From Dimorphilus gyrociliatus (lineage: Eukaryota; Annelida; Polychaeta; Dinophilidae): DNA of 44,775 bases. This document shows, piece by piece, positions 31,684 through 42,697 of this stretch. How positions within the stretch are numbered: position 1 is the first letter of the stretch; each line of letters opens with the position of its first letter. The notes beneath the pieces are model-generated. The model worked only from the letters and a program-made list of their open reading frames with translations, had not been told where the DNA came from and did not search any database. The position numbers and the translations under genes were made by a program. Location: contig CAJFCJ010000091.1 of assembly GCA_904063045.1 (NCBI GenBank), positions 96,883 through 141,657 on the forward strand, read 5' to 3'.

Positions 31684-31910
31684 CAATAATCATTGGAATT
31701 GGGATTCTGATTTGGTTTCTTTGGAAGAAAGACTGGAAAAGAGTACACTTCACCAAGCTAGCTAAGCTTTTAGCTAGAAAAGAAAAGTTACCTACAGCCC
31801 CAACAGCTGAACCAGAAGAAATACCACTACAAACTTATCCAACATTCAAAAAGGATGGTGACACACTGATTGTTTCAAGCCCAAGACCTTTCGTGGAAGC
31901 AAGGTCTTAA
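31635..31910 (+). pseudogene. Gy3 env tail remnant (membrane segment and cytoplasmic tail)
   Basis: The frame contains a transmembrane helix (LINILLPITIIIGIGILIWF), a basic stop-transfer and a tail ending FVEARS, closely matching the end of the Gy2 and Gy4 env regions. The signal peptide and ectodomain are absent. The tail includes YPTF, which fits a YxxPhi sorting motif. It overlaps the integrase ORF by 49 bases in another frame. Confidence 0.75.
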
Positions 31911-31924
31911 AGGAGTGGGATGTT

Positions 31925-32877
31925 TGTACACATTTAGGCAGTTTGTAGGTACTAAACACATAAGCTCGTAACCAGGCTCACAAACTCACACAATACACCC
32001 AAATTGTTACATTTCATTCATCAATGGAAAGCAATATTGAAAGAGTATTATAGAGTACTTTACACACCTAAAACTACAACATACACTATTTAAACTAAGT
32101 TGTAAAAGTATTTTACAACTTAGATGTTAACCCTAATTATTATACACATCATATTTAATGAATATTAATTATATCTTCCACTATTCTATTTATATTTGGA
32201 GCTTTTAGATTATTGTCACTTTTCAACAGTATTGTATGCACAATACTATATTGAATGATTAAGTTTAATACTTTTATCCTACCAGTCCTTTACACAGAAA
32301 CATATTATCTTACACAAACAATTATTATTAATAATTTGTTGTATATTAAAACGGCATCAAGTTGACCTTTTCCTATTTTTGTGTTTTGGAATCAATCCAA
32401 CTTCTATTAATAATTGTTACATCTTAGGCAACTTTCTGACCTACTAAAATAGGGAGCAAAAGTTCTCCAAGATAAAGAAAAAGTAACAAACATGGAAGTA
32501 TATTTGAACTTTCCCTTTATCCAAATTGTTACATTTGTTTGTGTGAATATTTTTATCCGTGAACTGTGAACTATTGGAAAAGTATATAAACCCTACGAAT
32601 TTAACAGTAGTCAGTTCAGTTTTCTAACCATCAGCTGGTTCTTCAAACTTGCTTGTTTAGAACTAGAAACTCATTTACTCAAATACATATTCTTTGAATG
32701 AAATACTGGTGTTTGTTGGTTAATTTTTACTGGAATTACATTTATTAAGACTACTTGTGGACGAACTTGAAAGGTTCTATTTGGACCAGTACTTTGGCAA
32801 ATTGGTAAATGATTGGAGAGGACGAATTTGATAGTGACAAGCTAGGACTTCCTACAATTACAATACAACAAAGTACA
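31925..32877 (+). repeat. Gy3 3' LTR
   Basis: Same length as the 5' LTR. TATATAAA at 32583-32590. Preceded by the purine tract 31909-31920 and four bases TGTT; the LTR start was set by the 5' copy and the target duplication. Confidence 0.92.
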
Positions 32878-32904
32878 GTGGGAGTTGTGGTAATGATAAA
32901 AATT

Positions 32905-33068
32905 ATCTGAAAAAACACTTGCAGAGAATATTCTTTTAAAATATAGAAAATCTAGTTTACATTACTGCAAAGAAGTAGCCAACAGGTGAAAAGAACAGAC
33001 CAGCTGAACCTAATATTATAGTCTTTCAACTAGATTTAACTTTCATTCCATTGGACTTTTGAAAAGAG
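32905..33068 (+). pseudogene. MULE transposase scrap
   Basis: A short stretch reads YCKEVANR, KNRPAEP and LDLTFIP, matching the linker before the DGTF motif in MULE-B (NCKEVANW, KNRPIVP, LNMTFIP). It has stops and shifts. It sits between the Gy3 target site and MULE-C. Confidence 0.55.
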
Positions 33069-33074
33069 AGAATA

Positions 33075-33174
33075 GGGGTGAAACCGTACCTGGTTTAAAC
33101 CGTACCCATAAAGGGGTTAAACCGTACCCATAAAGGGGTTAACCTGTACCCATTAAGAAGTTAAACCATACCAA
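33075..33174 (+). repeat. MULE-C left terminal array
   Basis: Four units such as TTAAACCGTACCCATAAAGG; the array starts GGGGTGAAACC. Confidence 0.75.
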
Positions 33175-33633
33175 CTTTAAAATAATTAACATGCATTAAC
33201 AAATGTATTATTTTGAATAATATTATATATACTGTATATATATATATTTGTAAATTATTGAATTAATTCCATAATATTCCGTTACTTAGAATATTCCAGT
33301 TTTTAATATTTGTACTCATTTCAAGTCAGCCATTTTGATTTATTTCTGATATTGATTTTACAGAATTCTTAGTGAAATATTATTTTGGGAATCTATCCAA
33401 AATAAAACAAAGGTAACTGAATTATTATTGATGATAATAGCACTTTTTCATAACTTTGGAAATAAGTTTATTAGAGTAAATCATGAAATAATAATTGTCT
33501 ATAATTTTGTCTTTTGCTATATGGCTTTAGGTAAAGGGTTTAAATATTTTTAAATATTGATTCCCTTTAACTGCTTTATGAAATTTTTATTACAGAAAAC
33601 TAATGTTTTATGTGTAATAGATCCAGATTATAA

Positions 33634-35541
33634 ATGAAATGTAAAAATTGCAAACTTATTCTATATGGGAGACATAAATGGAAACTTTGTGTGCTATGCA
33701 ATGAAAAGATACATGAAAAATGTTTACTGAGTATGATATTTAAATGCACATCTTAATTTGTAACTACTTAACTCTTGTCTTCTAGATTCAAAGGTATCAG
33801 TTTGTCTGGACTGTGTAAAGAAGCAGTTTCTTCTGCAGGTTAAAAGATTGAAAGATGATGATAACCATATCATTGACAGGGAAATTATGCAGATTGATCA
33901 ACACAGGGAAATGGACGAGAGTGACATTAATGGTGCAAATGAACATCAAGATATAGAAGCAAGTCACATTAATGAAAGAAGTCAAAATCAAGATACTGAA
34001 CAGCCTGCTCTTATTTGTAGAAATGAAGATCAAGATCTAGAAGAGAGTAATGTGACTGGAAGGATGGATGAATTTTATGTAGTAAAAGGTGGAAGTCAGC
34101 TTGGCAAAGATTTACTAATTAATAATGAGTTTTCCTTCACTCTGAAAACAAAAAATTCAAAAAGTAGCATATGGGTATGCAGTGTCAGAACTAATAAAAA
34201 AAGATGTCCAGCAAGAATTTGTCAACAAGGCAGTATCTTTGTTAAAGGAAGTCAATAGCATAATCATGAAGGAAATAAATATCTAAAAGTTGGTGTTGAA
34301 ATAAAAAGGGAACTGAAAAACTTATGTCAAAAAGATTTTGCTACAAGTGGAAGAAAGCTGGCTGAAACAGTTCTTCTTAATAACCAGGAAAATACTGATT
34401 TCTACCAAACCTGCAATATTTAAAAAGGATGGCCAATTCAACCAGGCAAAAGAACAGGCCAATAGAACCAAAAGATTATGACTTTGAATTAAATATGGAT
34501 TTCATACCAGATAACTTTCTGAAGAAAGACATCTGTGAAAACAATGAAAGGATTCTTATATTTGGAACAGACTATCAGTTTGAATTGTTGAGTAAATCAG
34601 GGCATTGGTTTGTTGATGGAACATTTAAAATTGTAAAAGAACCATTTTACCAATTATTGACAATCCAATCTTATGTGAAAAAAATGGGAACATGAAACAT
34701 GTGCCCCTGGTCTTCATTTTCATGACATCAAAACACAAGAGAGCTTATAAATTGGCATTTATTAATAATATGTAATAACTAATTATATTTTCAGTTTGTT
34801 AACTTTTAAATAATTTTCTGCAGACTATTAAGAAAATGATTAACATGTCAGAGCCTGAAAAAGTCACTTTCGACTTTCAGATGGCACTATGGAAGACAAT
34901 AACAAAAGTTTTTCCAAATACAACAATACATGGATGTGTTTTTCATTTCACTCAAGCAATTTACAGGAAAATTCAGGTAGATCTAATATTTAAATCAATA
35001 TCTTATTTTGTAATTAATTTGTTATTATCAGTCTCTTGGATATTCCAAACAATACATGGAGAAAGGAGAAGAATGGAGAAATCTAAGGAAAATCATGACA
35101 TTACCATTTCTGCCATCTGATATCATCATTTCAACATTTGGTAGACTCAAGTCTGAACTTTTGGAACAACAGAAATTTTCTGACCTACTGTTGTATTTTG
35201 AAAATACATGGATATGTAATTCTTTGTGGAAACCTGAAAATTGGTCAGTGTTTAGTCTATCAATTAGAACAAATAATAGTCTTGAGGGTTTGCACAATAG
35301 GATGAATAGTCAAGTGAATTCAAAAGGCTCATTCTACATATTAGTGGATGAACTGAAAAAAGAGGGAGATTTGATCATTATCTATGAAAACGTGATGTCT
35401 GATAAACAAATATATAGATATCAGAGAAAAAGGTAGGTGGAGAGAGAAAAAAAAATATTTGACATTTGGGATGAATACAAATTAGGAAAAATATTAGCAG
35501 ATGAATTATTGCTACAAACATCTCATATATATGCTCCATAG
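33634..35541 (+). pseudogene. MULE-C transposase, decayed
   Basis: Same exon plan as MULE-B: introns at 33731-33785, 34772-34823 and 34977-35031. It has an N-terminal Cys-rich zinc segment (CKNC, CVLC, CLDC), an acidic linker, a FLYWCH-like domain (W.C......KRCPARI) and the core with DGTFK, a DFQMALW region with GCVFHFTQA, and NNSLEGLH. Breaks: TAG at about 34256, a frame change near 34425, a one-base loss in an A-run near 34680 and a TAG at about 35434. The N-terminal start at 33634 is the first ATG before the Cys-rich segment. Paralogous to MULE-B, not a recent copy. Confidence 0.8.
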
Positions 35542-35703
35542 ATTTTACCTACATTTCATATTCTCTTTTTCTTTTCATTTTTAATTCTTTTCATTTTTTA
35601 GATAAATGTATCTTTATATATCTGCCTATATACATTGTATCAGTATAACATAGATTTCATTATCACAAGTTTAATAAACATATACAGTATAATAAATAAA
35701 AAA

Positions 35704-35820
35704 TGGGTACAGTTTAACCCCTTTATGGGTATGGTTTAATCCAGGTATGGTTTAACCTGGGTACGGTTTAACCTGGGTACAGTTTAACCCTCTAGTGGGT
35801 ATGGTTTCACCTGCTCCCCT
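35704..35820 (+). repeat. MULE-C right terminal array
   Basis: About six units of GGGTACGGTTTAACC type, inverted with respect to 33075-33174. Confidence 0.75.
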
Positions 35821-35825
35821 ATTTT

Positions 35826-36364
35826 TTATATGTAAAAATTTAATTCTCATCCTACATGAGTTTATCCAAATGAATGTTGACACTTTATTAAATGTAGAGC
35901 AAAACATTACAGATGATTAAATACTTTGGCTCAATTGTCTTAACACATCTGTTTTATTCTTTCTAAAATGATAAATACTCAAATATTTGTATATTCTTAC
36001 TTAGATTTTACTCTTTTATATAAACCATTGGATTTTTTGGTAATTCTATCTGAAAAATCAAACAAACATTTATGTAAAACTGGATTCTAAAAGAATAGTT
36101 TGTTCAAATTGCTTAAAATATGACACACTAATATTCCAAAATTAAAATGGTGGTATATTGATATAGAATATAAATGAATTAGAAATATATATCACTGCAT
36201 GTTCTATTCTTCTTTTAGTAGTTTTAGTTTTCATATTGTCCAACAGGCGGACTTTTAGATATTTGTATAAAAAATTATATTTAGAGTAAAAATTTAGGTA
36301 CAACTGAAAAAGATAAAGCATGAGTTTGTCATTCTTAACAAATGACTTTTAAATAATATATAAG
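35826..36364. other. AT-rich, no gene seen
   Basis: No convincing coding potential, repeat or RNA gene. Confidence 0.5.
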
Positions 36365-36800
36365 CAATTTGAAGAAATGCTAAATTCAGATAAACTATTC
36401 GACGAGTTTTTTAGACCATCACAAATGCATTCTAATCCATTATGAATATTTTTATTATCTCTCACATTCAATGTTTCAATTCTAAAAATTTTTACCCAAA
36501 ATTTTATCTACATCACAATTTTCTAATTATATTACTTTTAACTTGTCTGATGATTATTTTAATCCATTCAAAATAGTTGAAAATCCATTTTTCATTTTGA
36601 TAATTTCCATAAAGGTCTATTTCTTCAATGTTGTGATAATTCATAAATAATTGTCCAAGTGCTTTACACATTTCTACATTCAAATCATAAAACTCAAAAC
36701 TCAAAATGTAAATACTCTGATTTTCATCCAAATATGTGATGAATTTCAATGTTTTTATGATTTTTCAAGAGCTTTACATATTTTTAATAATGACTGAACA
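36365..36800 (-). pseudogene. Diverged LRR gene remnant
   Basis: Minus-strand reading gives KICKALEK, then ILSFEFYDLNVEMCKALGQL and, further on, IETLNVRDNKNIHNGLE with CDGLKNSSNSL. These follow the two-LRR unit of copies A and B (CDALQKSSNTL, LHLASC.LN, NIEILNVN.N.AIGNG). It is much more diverged than A or B, and frames are interrupted. A dispersed repeat interrupts it at 36801. Confidence 0.55.
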
Positions 36801-37042
36801 GAACGTTACATGTTATGTGTCAGTATGAGTCAGTGAGTGTACGTTAGTAGGTTAATGTCACTTAATAAGGGAGTTTGACTTAGCTAGAGGGTGGGACAGT
36901 GGGTGAGCCAATGTCACATCACCGGGAAAATAGCGATGTGATATGAACATTGCACCACGAATGAGCATAGTCAAACACCCAGTTACATGACACTAGCGAG
37001 GTATAAAAGAGAGTGAGTGTAACAGAACAGTGTGAGAGAAAC
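36801..37042 (+). repeat. Dispersed TATA-containing repeat, copy 1
   Basis: Direct match (many small differences) to 38190-38466. Shared blocks: GGGAGTTTGACTTAGC, AGTCAAACACCCAGTTA, GACACTAGC.AGGTATAAAA and AACAGTGTGAGAGA. The TATA box and position suggest a promoter-bearing LTR or similar end. Confidence 0.6.
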
Positions 37043-37391
37043 AAAGAGTAACCAAAATTAAAATTTAAATGGAATTGCCTACAATTCCATGATACAAGCA
37101 AAACAGAATCTGGTACAGAATCTTTTCTTCAAAATAATTAGATGAGTTTAAATTGGATTCTTTGAAGAAAGATTCAGGGATAAGGCTACTATCCACACAA
37201 ATATTCTGAAAACATCAAAAAAAAATACAACAGAATTGAGTATTCAATTTTCTTGAATATTTTATGCAAATTTAATTTATATAAAAAAACTACTTGAATT
37301 TGTGGAAATATTTTCAAAATTCTTTGATAATTACCAATTTGTTGATTATAGATATAAAATTTAACCATATTTTTCCTTTCCTTATTAATTA

Positions 37392-37740
37392 TTAAATATT
37401 CAGATCATGAACATTCCATAGGAATTTGTTAATCTTTTGAAAAGAATTCTTAACTTTGCAAACTAGAGAAATATTTTCAACACTGGAAGAAAGAAATGGA
37501 ATTTGAAGTTTACATTTCATTTTGAATCTCTTTCCTCCCAGTTTGAAAACTATAGATTTAAAAAATAATTGCTTATGATTATCAAAAATTTCTTCCTCTA
37601 TGAAATTTCCAGATAAAACTTCATCTTCTTTGTAAAATTTCTCTTGTATTGAAATCATTGGGGAATAGTCTAATGCACTTTCAGGAATGATTAATTCACA
37701 AATTGGACAATATAATACAGTTGATTTTCTATCATACCAA
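37392..37740 (-). other. Unrecognised minus-strand coding-like stretch
   Basis: An open stretch from about 37740 has a CPICELIIPES start and then 88 residues from 37658 to 37392 without recognised domains. The C..C pair is all that hints at a zinc fold. It lies upstream of the LRR remnant on the same strand, so it could be part of the same dead gene, but I cannot show that. Confidence 0.3.
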
Positions 37741-37742
37741 CA

Positions 37743-38189
37743 ATAAAATATAGGATTTTTAATAAGATCTTTCTGTAAATTGAAAGATCTATCGAAATTA
37801 ATGAAATATTCAATTGAGTTCTATCAATTTCAATATAGCATTACAAAAGTTGAACAGACAATCATTATTGAGAGTAGACTAATTGAGAAGACATATTCAC
37901 ATTTGCTGAAAGAAGGATTTAATACAATAATGCATCAAATAGAAAATAGATAATTATATATCTTTATGTTCACCTGGCAAATTTTCATCCATTTTTAGAC
38001 ATATCTCTTCAGTTGTATTATAGTGATAATTACAAATAGTATTAGTTTTAAAATTTCCTTCTCTATAAATCATTTCATACTTTCCTAAACATTGCCACCT
38101 GCTTATTTAAAAATAGCATATATTGCTTCAATTATTTGAATCATCTTTCAAATACTTATTGTATTATAGTTATTAATATTTTGTAAACA
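37743..38189. other. AT-rich, no gene seen
   Basis: Short minus-strand frames near 37970-38090 have scattered Cys/His but no recognisable domain. Confidence 0.4.
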
Positions 38190-38466
38190 GAACGTTATAT
38201 GCTAACATTCTGTTCACATTACATGTTATGAGTGAATGTGAGTCAGTATGTGAACATCAATATGTAAGTGTCAGTATGTGAGCCTCACTTAAGAAGGGAG
38301 TTTGACTTAGCCCAGAGCTGGGACAGTCCAACTTGATGTTATATCACAAGGTAAATAATGACATGGCATGAACGTGGCAATGCAGATGAGCACAGTCAAA
38401 CACCCAGTTAAGTGACACTAGCAAGGTATAAAATGGAGTGAATGTAATAGAACAGTGTGAGAGACA
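38190..38466 (+). repeat. Dispersed TATA-containing repeat, copy 2
   Basis: Second copy of 36801-37042, same orientation, with AGGTATAAAATGG. Followed directly by a MULE remnant. Confidence 0.6.
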
Positions 38467-38495
38467 CTAATTTTTTTCTAAACCATACCTTTTTA

Positions 38496-39085
38496 CCTGA
38501 CAGATTTCTAATGAAAGATATCAATGAAAATGGCTTTCAAATTATAATATTTGCAACAAATAAGCAAATTTAACTTCTTTCCTCAACTGAAACATGGTTT
38601 CTTGATGGTACTTTTAAACATGCTCATAATCCTTTTATACAAATTTTCTCTATCCATGGATATATATATAATATGATAATATCATTCAGCATCAATTTAA
38701 AAAGATTAAAAGAAATTTAACTGAGATTGACAAATTACTTGATCTTGTTAAATACATGGAGGACACATGGATATACAATAGTCTCTGGTTACCAAATAAT
38801 TGGTCAGTGTTTAAGAGAGCTATTCCAACAAATAATGACTTGGAAGGTTTCCACAACAAATTTAATAGAAATTTACAAGAAAATTCTTCATTTTATTGCA
38901 CTGTAGATGAATTAAAGAGAGAAAGTGATCTAATTGATGTTTATCAAAAGCTACTATCAGAAAAGAAGATTTGTAGGATACAAAAAAAAATCTATACCAA
39001 CATACAGTAGAATATTTATGAAATTTGGGATGAATTTCAAAATAGTGATATTTGTGCTGGTGAGCTTTTGGAAAAATGTTCAGCA
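38496..39085 (+). pseudogene. MULE transposase remnant (MULE-E), internally deleted
   Basis: Reads FATNKQI, then FLDGTFKHA (first catalytic Asp), then jumps near 38680 to the C-terminal part (NLKRLKEI, WIYNSLW, NWSVFKRAI, TNNDLEGFH). Very close to MULE-D (15480-15946). The part with the second Asp is deleted, and there are stops, e.g. near 38570 and 39008. Confidence 0.7.
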
Positions 39086-39441
39086 ATTTATCAGGTAGAA
39101 ATGTGTCTGCTGTCAATGTTTCTACTCTAAATAATTCTATTACAATTTAATACACATGTAAAAAATAATTTTTTCACTGTCCAAACCCACTTTTGCTATT
39201 TTAATATTTGAAATTTTTAGTACAGCTCTACTTTTACTTTCTATTTTAGGAAGAATATGTTATCTTTAATCAATTTCTTTTTAGAATATTATTATCATAA
39301 GAGTTATGCTTTAACCATTGTAATAATCATATATGTACACACACATTCGTCAGCTATACTCTACAATAGATAAGTAGTATTGAACCAGTATTGTGCTAGG
39401 CAGATAGCACTGATAGAGATAAGCAGTATTGACCTAGTTTC
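39086..39441. other. Spacer up to the duplication breakpoint
   Basis: Only the repeat 39347-39421 (inverted match to 18541-18616) is recognisable; homology to the 7123 segment begins at 39442. Confidence 0.5.
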
Positions 39442-40873
39442 AAAACCCAATTAACACCATTAGTAAAAACACTTATTTTGGAAGACATTATTTCACCTAA
39501 TATTTGGGATATAGATAACAATTACATTCTGACAATGCTGGAAAATTCCAAATTGAAACCCACTCCAAGAATCAGACTACAAGATTTCAGATTGAAACAC
39601 AAAGAAATCACTTTCAACCCATTACAAAAATTAAATATTTGGTATGAAAGTCCAACAGGGAACCAATTTCAAACAATGAAAGCAAATGGAAAATTTACAC
39701 TATTACAACAAAGCCCAAACATTGCTAATTGGAGAATGGAGGAAAGCATGATGAAAAACAAACCAGAATTTCACACATTGGACATTGAAAATGCAGTTAG
39801 AACATCTGCCTTACTCAGTAATATTGATAAGAACTCCCAAAATTTACAAACTGTATTTAAACAAGTTTCTCAACTTTTATGCAAAGAGTTTATTATGAGA
39901 AATAAGATGGTGGCATTGCTTACACCTTTGGCACCTCAACTTCCAACAATATTGGATCCAACACAAGGAACTCACAGCACCTGGCTGGGCAATCTAACAA
40001 CACTTCAACACATACACAGAACTCAAATCAGTTCAAGTAATTTGTGATGTTGGAATCATAACAAAAAATGGATTATGTTCAAAACAGTTCCTCATCAAGT
40101 ATAAAGATCTTCTATTTTCAATTGATCCAATACTACACCATGCCTACCACATAACAAAAGAAGATATTTGATATGGGGAATGTGACCAAACACAATATCT
40201 TTTTAAAATAAAAAAGAACCCTTTGGATGCTGAAAGAAATCAGAAAGGAGCATCTTCTGGAAGGAAAACTTTTATCTATTATACAAAGAATGGTTGTAAA
40301 TTCCAAACAGCTGCTGCAAGGTCAATAAGAATGAAAATCAGCAATGAAATTGAAGAACCAAAACTGGAAGTTGCAAGGCTCACTCAGCTACTACAATTGG
40401 GTATAAAAGATGATGTTGGCAAAAAACACCAAGAGTTCCAACAAGTTCTTGACTATATACAAGATACTTTAACAAGGCATAACAAGCATATCAACTTTGC
40501 TAACGAATTAGGAATTGACTCAAGTATGTCAACACATCAACATTTATTTTCATTATGGCTAAAAACTACAACTAAAATGTTGATTAACATTGCATTTCCA
40601 ACAATAATTATTATTGGAACCTCATTTATATTATGGCTAGCATATAAAAGAAGATGTAACAAACTTACTAGGAAAACACTTTGGAAATACTTAGAAAGAA
40701 GGAAAGCTCAACCCACAGCTCCAGATACACAAGAGGAACTACAGATCCCAACATACTCAACTATGGAAATCGATCAAGAAGCAATACCTCTTCAAAACTA
40801 TCCAACATTTTCAAAGGAAGGTAATAGAGTCATTGTAACAAGTCCCAGACCTTTCATGGAAGCAAGGTCTTAA
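39442..40873 (+). pseudogene. Gy4 env-like region, partial and broken
   Basis: Differs from Gy2 by only a few bases. The ectodomain frame ends at 40047. The frame change and a stop near 40169 are shared with Gy2, but the second Gy2 stop (near 7868) is a sense codon here. The C-terminal part is open to 40873, with a membrane helix and cytoplasmic tail. No signal peptide or N-terminal ectodomain, so it cannot make a fusion protein. Confidence 0.75.
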
Positions 40874-40887
40874 AAGGGTGGGATATC

Positions 40888-41314
40888 TGTGCACTTAGAT
40901 TATATTTTATATTTGTGATATAACAGTCTTTCATATTTTTGTTACATGAGAATTATGAGACTGTCAGATTTCAACTTTGTAATCCTTTGACCACTTGAAC
41001 CCAAGCTTTGGAAAATGTATAAAAGGAAATAGCATTTTCCCAGCTTGTCAGTTCAGTTCTTTAACTGTTAACTGGTTGTTTAAACTTACTTGTTAAGAAC
41101 TAGAAACTCATTTACTCAATACATATTCTTTGGATGAAATACTGATATTTTGTTGAATTATTTCTACTGAAATTACATTTGTTAAGACTATTTGTGGATG
41201 AACTTGAAAGGTTCTAATTGGACCAGTACTTTGGTTAATTGATAAATGATTGGAAAGGATGAATACTGTTCTGAAGAAGCAGAAATTCCTACAAGTACAA
41301 TACAACAAAGTACA
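40888..41314 (+). repeat. Gy4 3' LTR with internal deletion
   Basis: Starts TGTGCAC, ends GTACA; TATAAAAG at 41018-41025. About 300 bases of U3 present in Gy2 (8580-8880) are missing, with a CTTAG microhomology at the joint. Near the end an ATG (41246) opens a frame MIGKDEY..., in register with the U5 start of Gy3. Confidence 0.8.
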
Positions 41315-42141
41315 ATTTTGAAATAGGACTATGGAAAGCATTATCAAAAGTATATCCCCTCACTGAATTTCAAGGTTGTGTATTTCATTTCATACAAGCA
41401 GTGTATAGGAAAATACAAGTCAGTTACATTCAAATATATATAACATTATCTATTGAATAACTTATATTATTGAATAGGCTCTTGGCTATGTAAAGAAATA
41501 CAAAGAAAAAGCAAATGATTGGAAAGATTTCAGAAAATTGATGGCTCTGTCATTCTTGCCAGCACATATTATTCAACTAACATTTGACAGTATAAATGCA
41601 GAACTTTGTGAAAAAAATAAATTTTTGGACCTGTTGCAATACTTCCAAACAAACTGGATCAAAAATAAATTATGGAAACCAAATAACTGGTCAGTTTTTG
41701 GTTTGTCTATTAGGATTAATAATAATTGTGAAGGATAGCATCAAAAAATGAACATTAAGCTACTTGCTAAAGGGTCTTTTTACATGCTGGTTGATGAGCT
41801 AAAAAAAGAGTCTGAGTTGATTGCAGTTTATGAGAAATTACTGTCAGAAAAAAGGATTTACAAACATCAAAAGAAAAAGTATATTGACATCCAAAAGAAA
41901 ATTTCTGATTTATGGGATGATTTCAAGTTGAACAAATTGACATCAACTGATCTATTAATGCAGACATCCCATATCTACTCTCCAGCATAAATATCATTTG
42001 TCAAGCTTTATTCTTTTTTAATATAATATTTAGTCTTTTAAATACATACTTTTAGATTTATAGCTAAATCTTTTATTCAAAAATTCAAAAAAAACACGTA
42101 TAAAAATAGGGTGTGAATGTACCCTGGTGCGAATGTACCCC
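41315..42141 (+). pseudogene. MULE-F transposase C-terminal half and right transposon end
   Basis: Starts FEIGLWKA, just after the expected second catalytic Asp, then GCVFHFIQAVYRKIQ; intron 41419-41477 (GT-AG, same place as MULE-B intron 3); then ALGYVKKY... to SPA-stop at 41990. The catalytic Glu block reads RINNNCEG and is followed by a TAG near 41737. The right end 42108-42141 has two GAATGTACCC-type units. The 5' half is missing, cut by the Gy4 insertion. Confidence 0.75.
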
Positions 42142-42697
42142 AACTCTATTATAACATTTATATCTGATACAAAGTCTGAGATTTTTGTGAAAACTTTCCA
42201 TGAAGCTTTTTCAATGTATTTGATGATTTTTGAACTGCAAAATTTGGAAAAAGAGCAAAAACTTTTCCAACAATCATTATAGGGAGATATTGATGTAAAA
42301 ATATTGCTGTTTTATTATACCTCAAAACACAAAAAGCTACACAATAATGAATACCAAAATTTTCCTCACATTAATTTAATCTTTAGGATGTTATTAGCAA
42401 TAATTTTTTCATTTCTTAATGGTTGATATAAAAGACAAACAGACATGAAAAATTACCCTTTAAAAGTTGAAAACAATATCATCTAATGTGAAAAAAAGAC
42501 AAACTAAAATTTTACACCTTTTAAAAATTAATCTTTATCAGTGATAAAAAATTTCTAAAAAGCTATCTGATCTTGTTTTCTTCATCTACATTTAAATTAC
42601 AAGACACCAAAAGAAGATATTTCATTATCTTTGAAGATTTTTGAAGATCTTCAATAATAGTAAATAATACATTTCTCATTTTAATATTATTACTCAA
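42142..42697. other. AT-rich spacer, no gene seen
   Basis: Copy of 9474-10033; no gene visible. Confidence 0.6.

Larger units (their letters stand above)
25902..32877 (+). mobile_element. Gy3: young, near-complete gypsy element
   Basis: Two 953-bp LTRs (25902-26854, 31925-32877) start TGTAC, end GTACA and differ at two positions. The flanks show a 5-bp duplication GTGGG (25897-25901, 32878-32882). Order: LTR, primer site, gag-pro-RT-RNase H ORF, integrase ORF, env tail, purine tract, LTR. The integrase C-terminal domain and nearly all env are deleted, so it is not fully autonomous. Confidence 0.92.
33075..35820 (+). mobile_element. MULE-C: Mutator-like transposon with iterated ends
   Basis: The left end 33075-33174 and right end 35704-35820 are inverted arrays of GGTTTAAACCGTACCC-like units (four left, about six right). 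A decayed transposase gene lies between. No convincing 9-bp target duplication was found, so exact limits may be off by several bases. Confidence 0.75.
39442..41314 (+). mobile_element. Gy4: 3' end of a gypsy element (copy of Gy2)
   Basis: Contains the env-like region from mid-ectodomain, a purine tract (40872-40883) and an LTR ending GTACA at 41314. Its 5' side is cut at the duplication breakpoint. Its 3' end abuts the MULE-F transposase gene in mid-exon, so the element had inserted into MULE-F. Confidence 0.85.

Noticed and set aside
33076-35820. 9-bp target duplication for MULE-C
   Set aside because: Flanks at the best end positions (AGAGAGAATA and TATTTTTTA) do not match; the ends may be trimmed or the site mutated.
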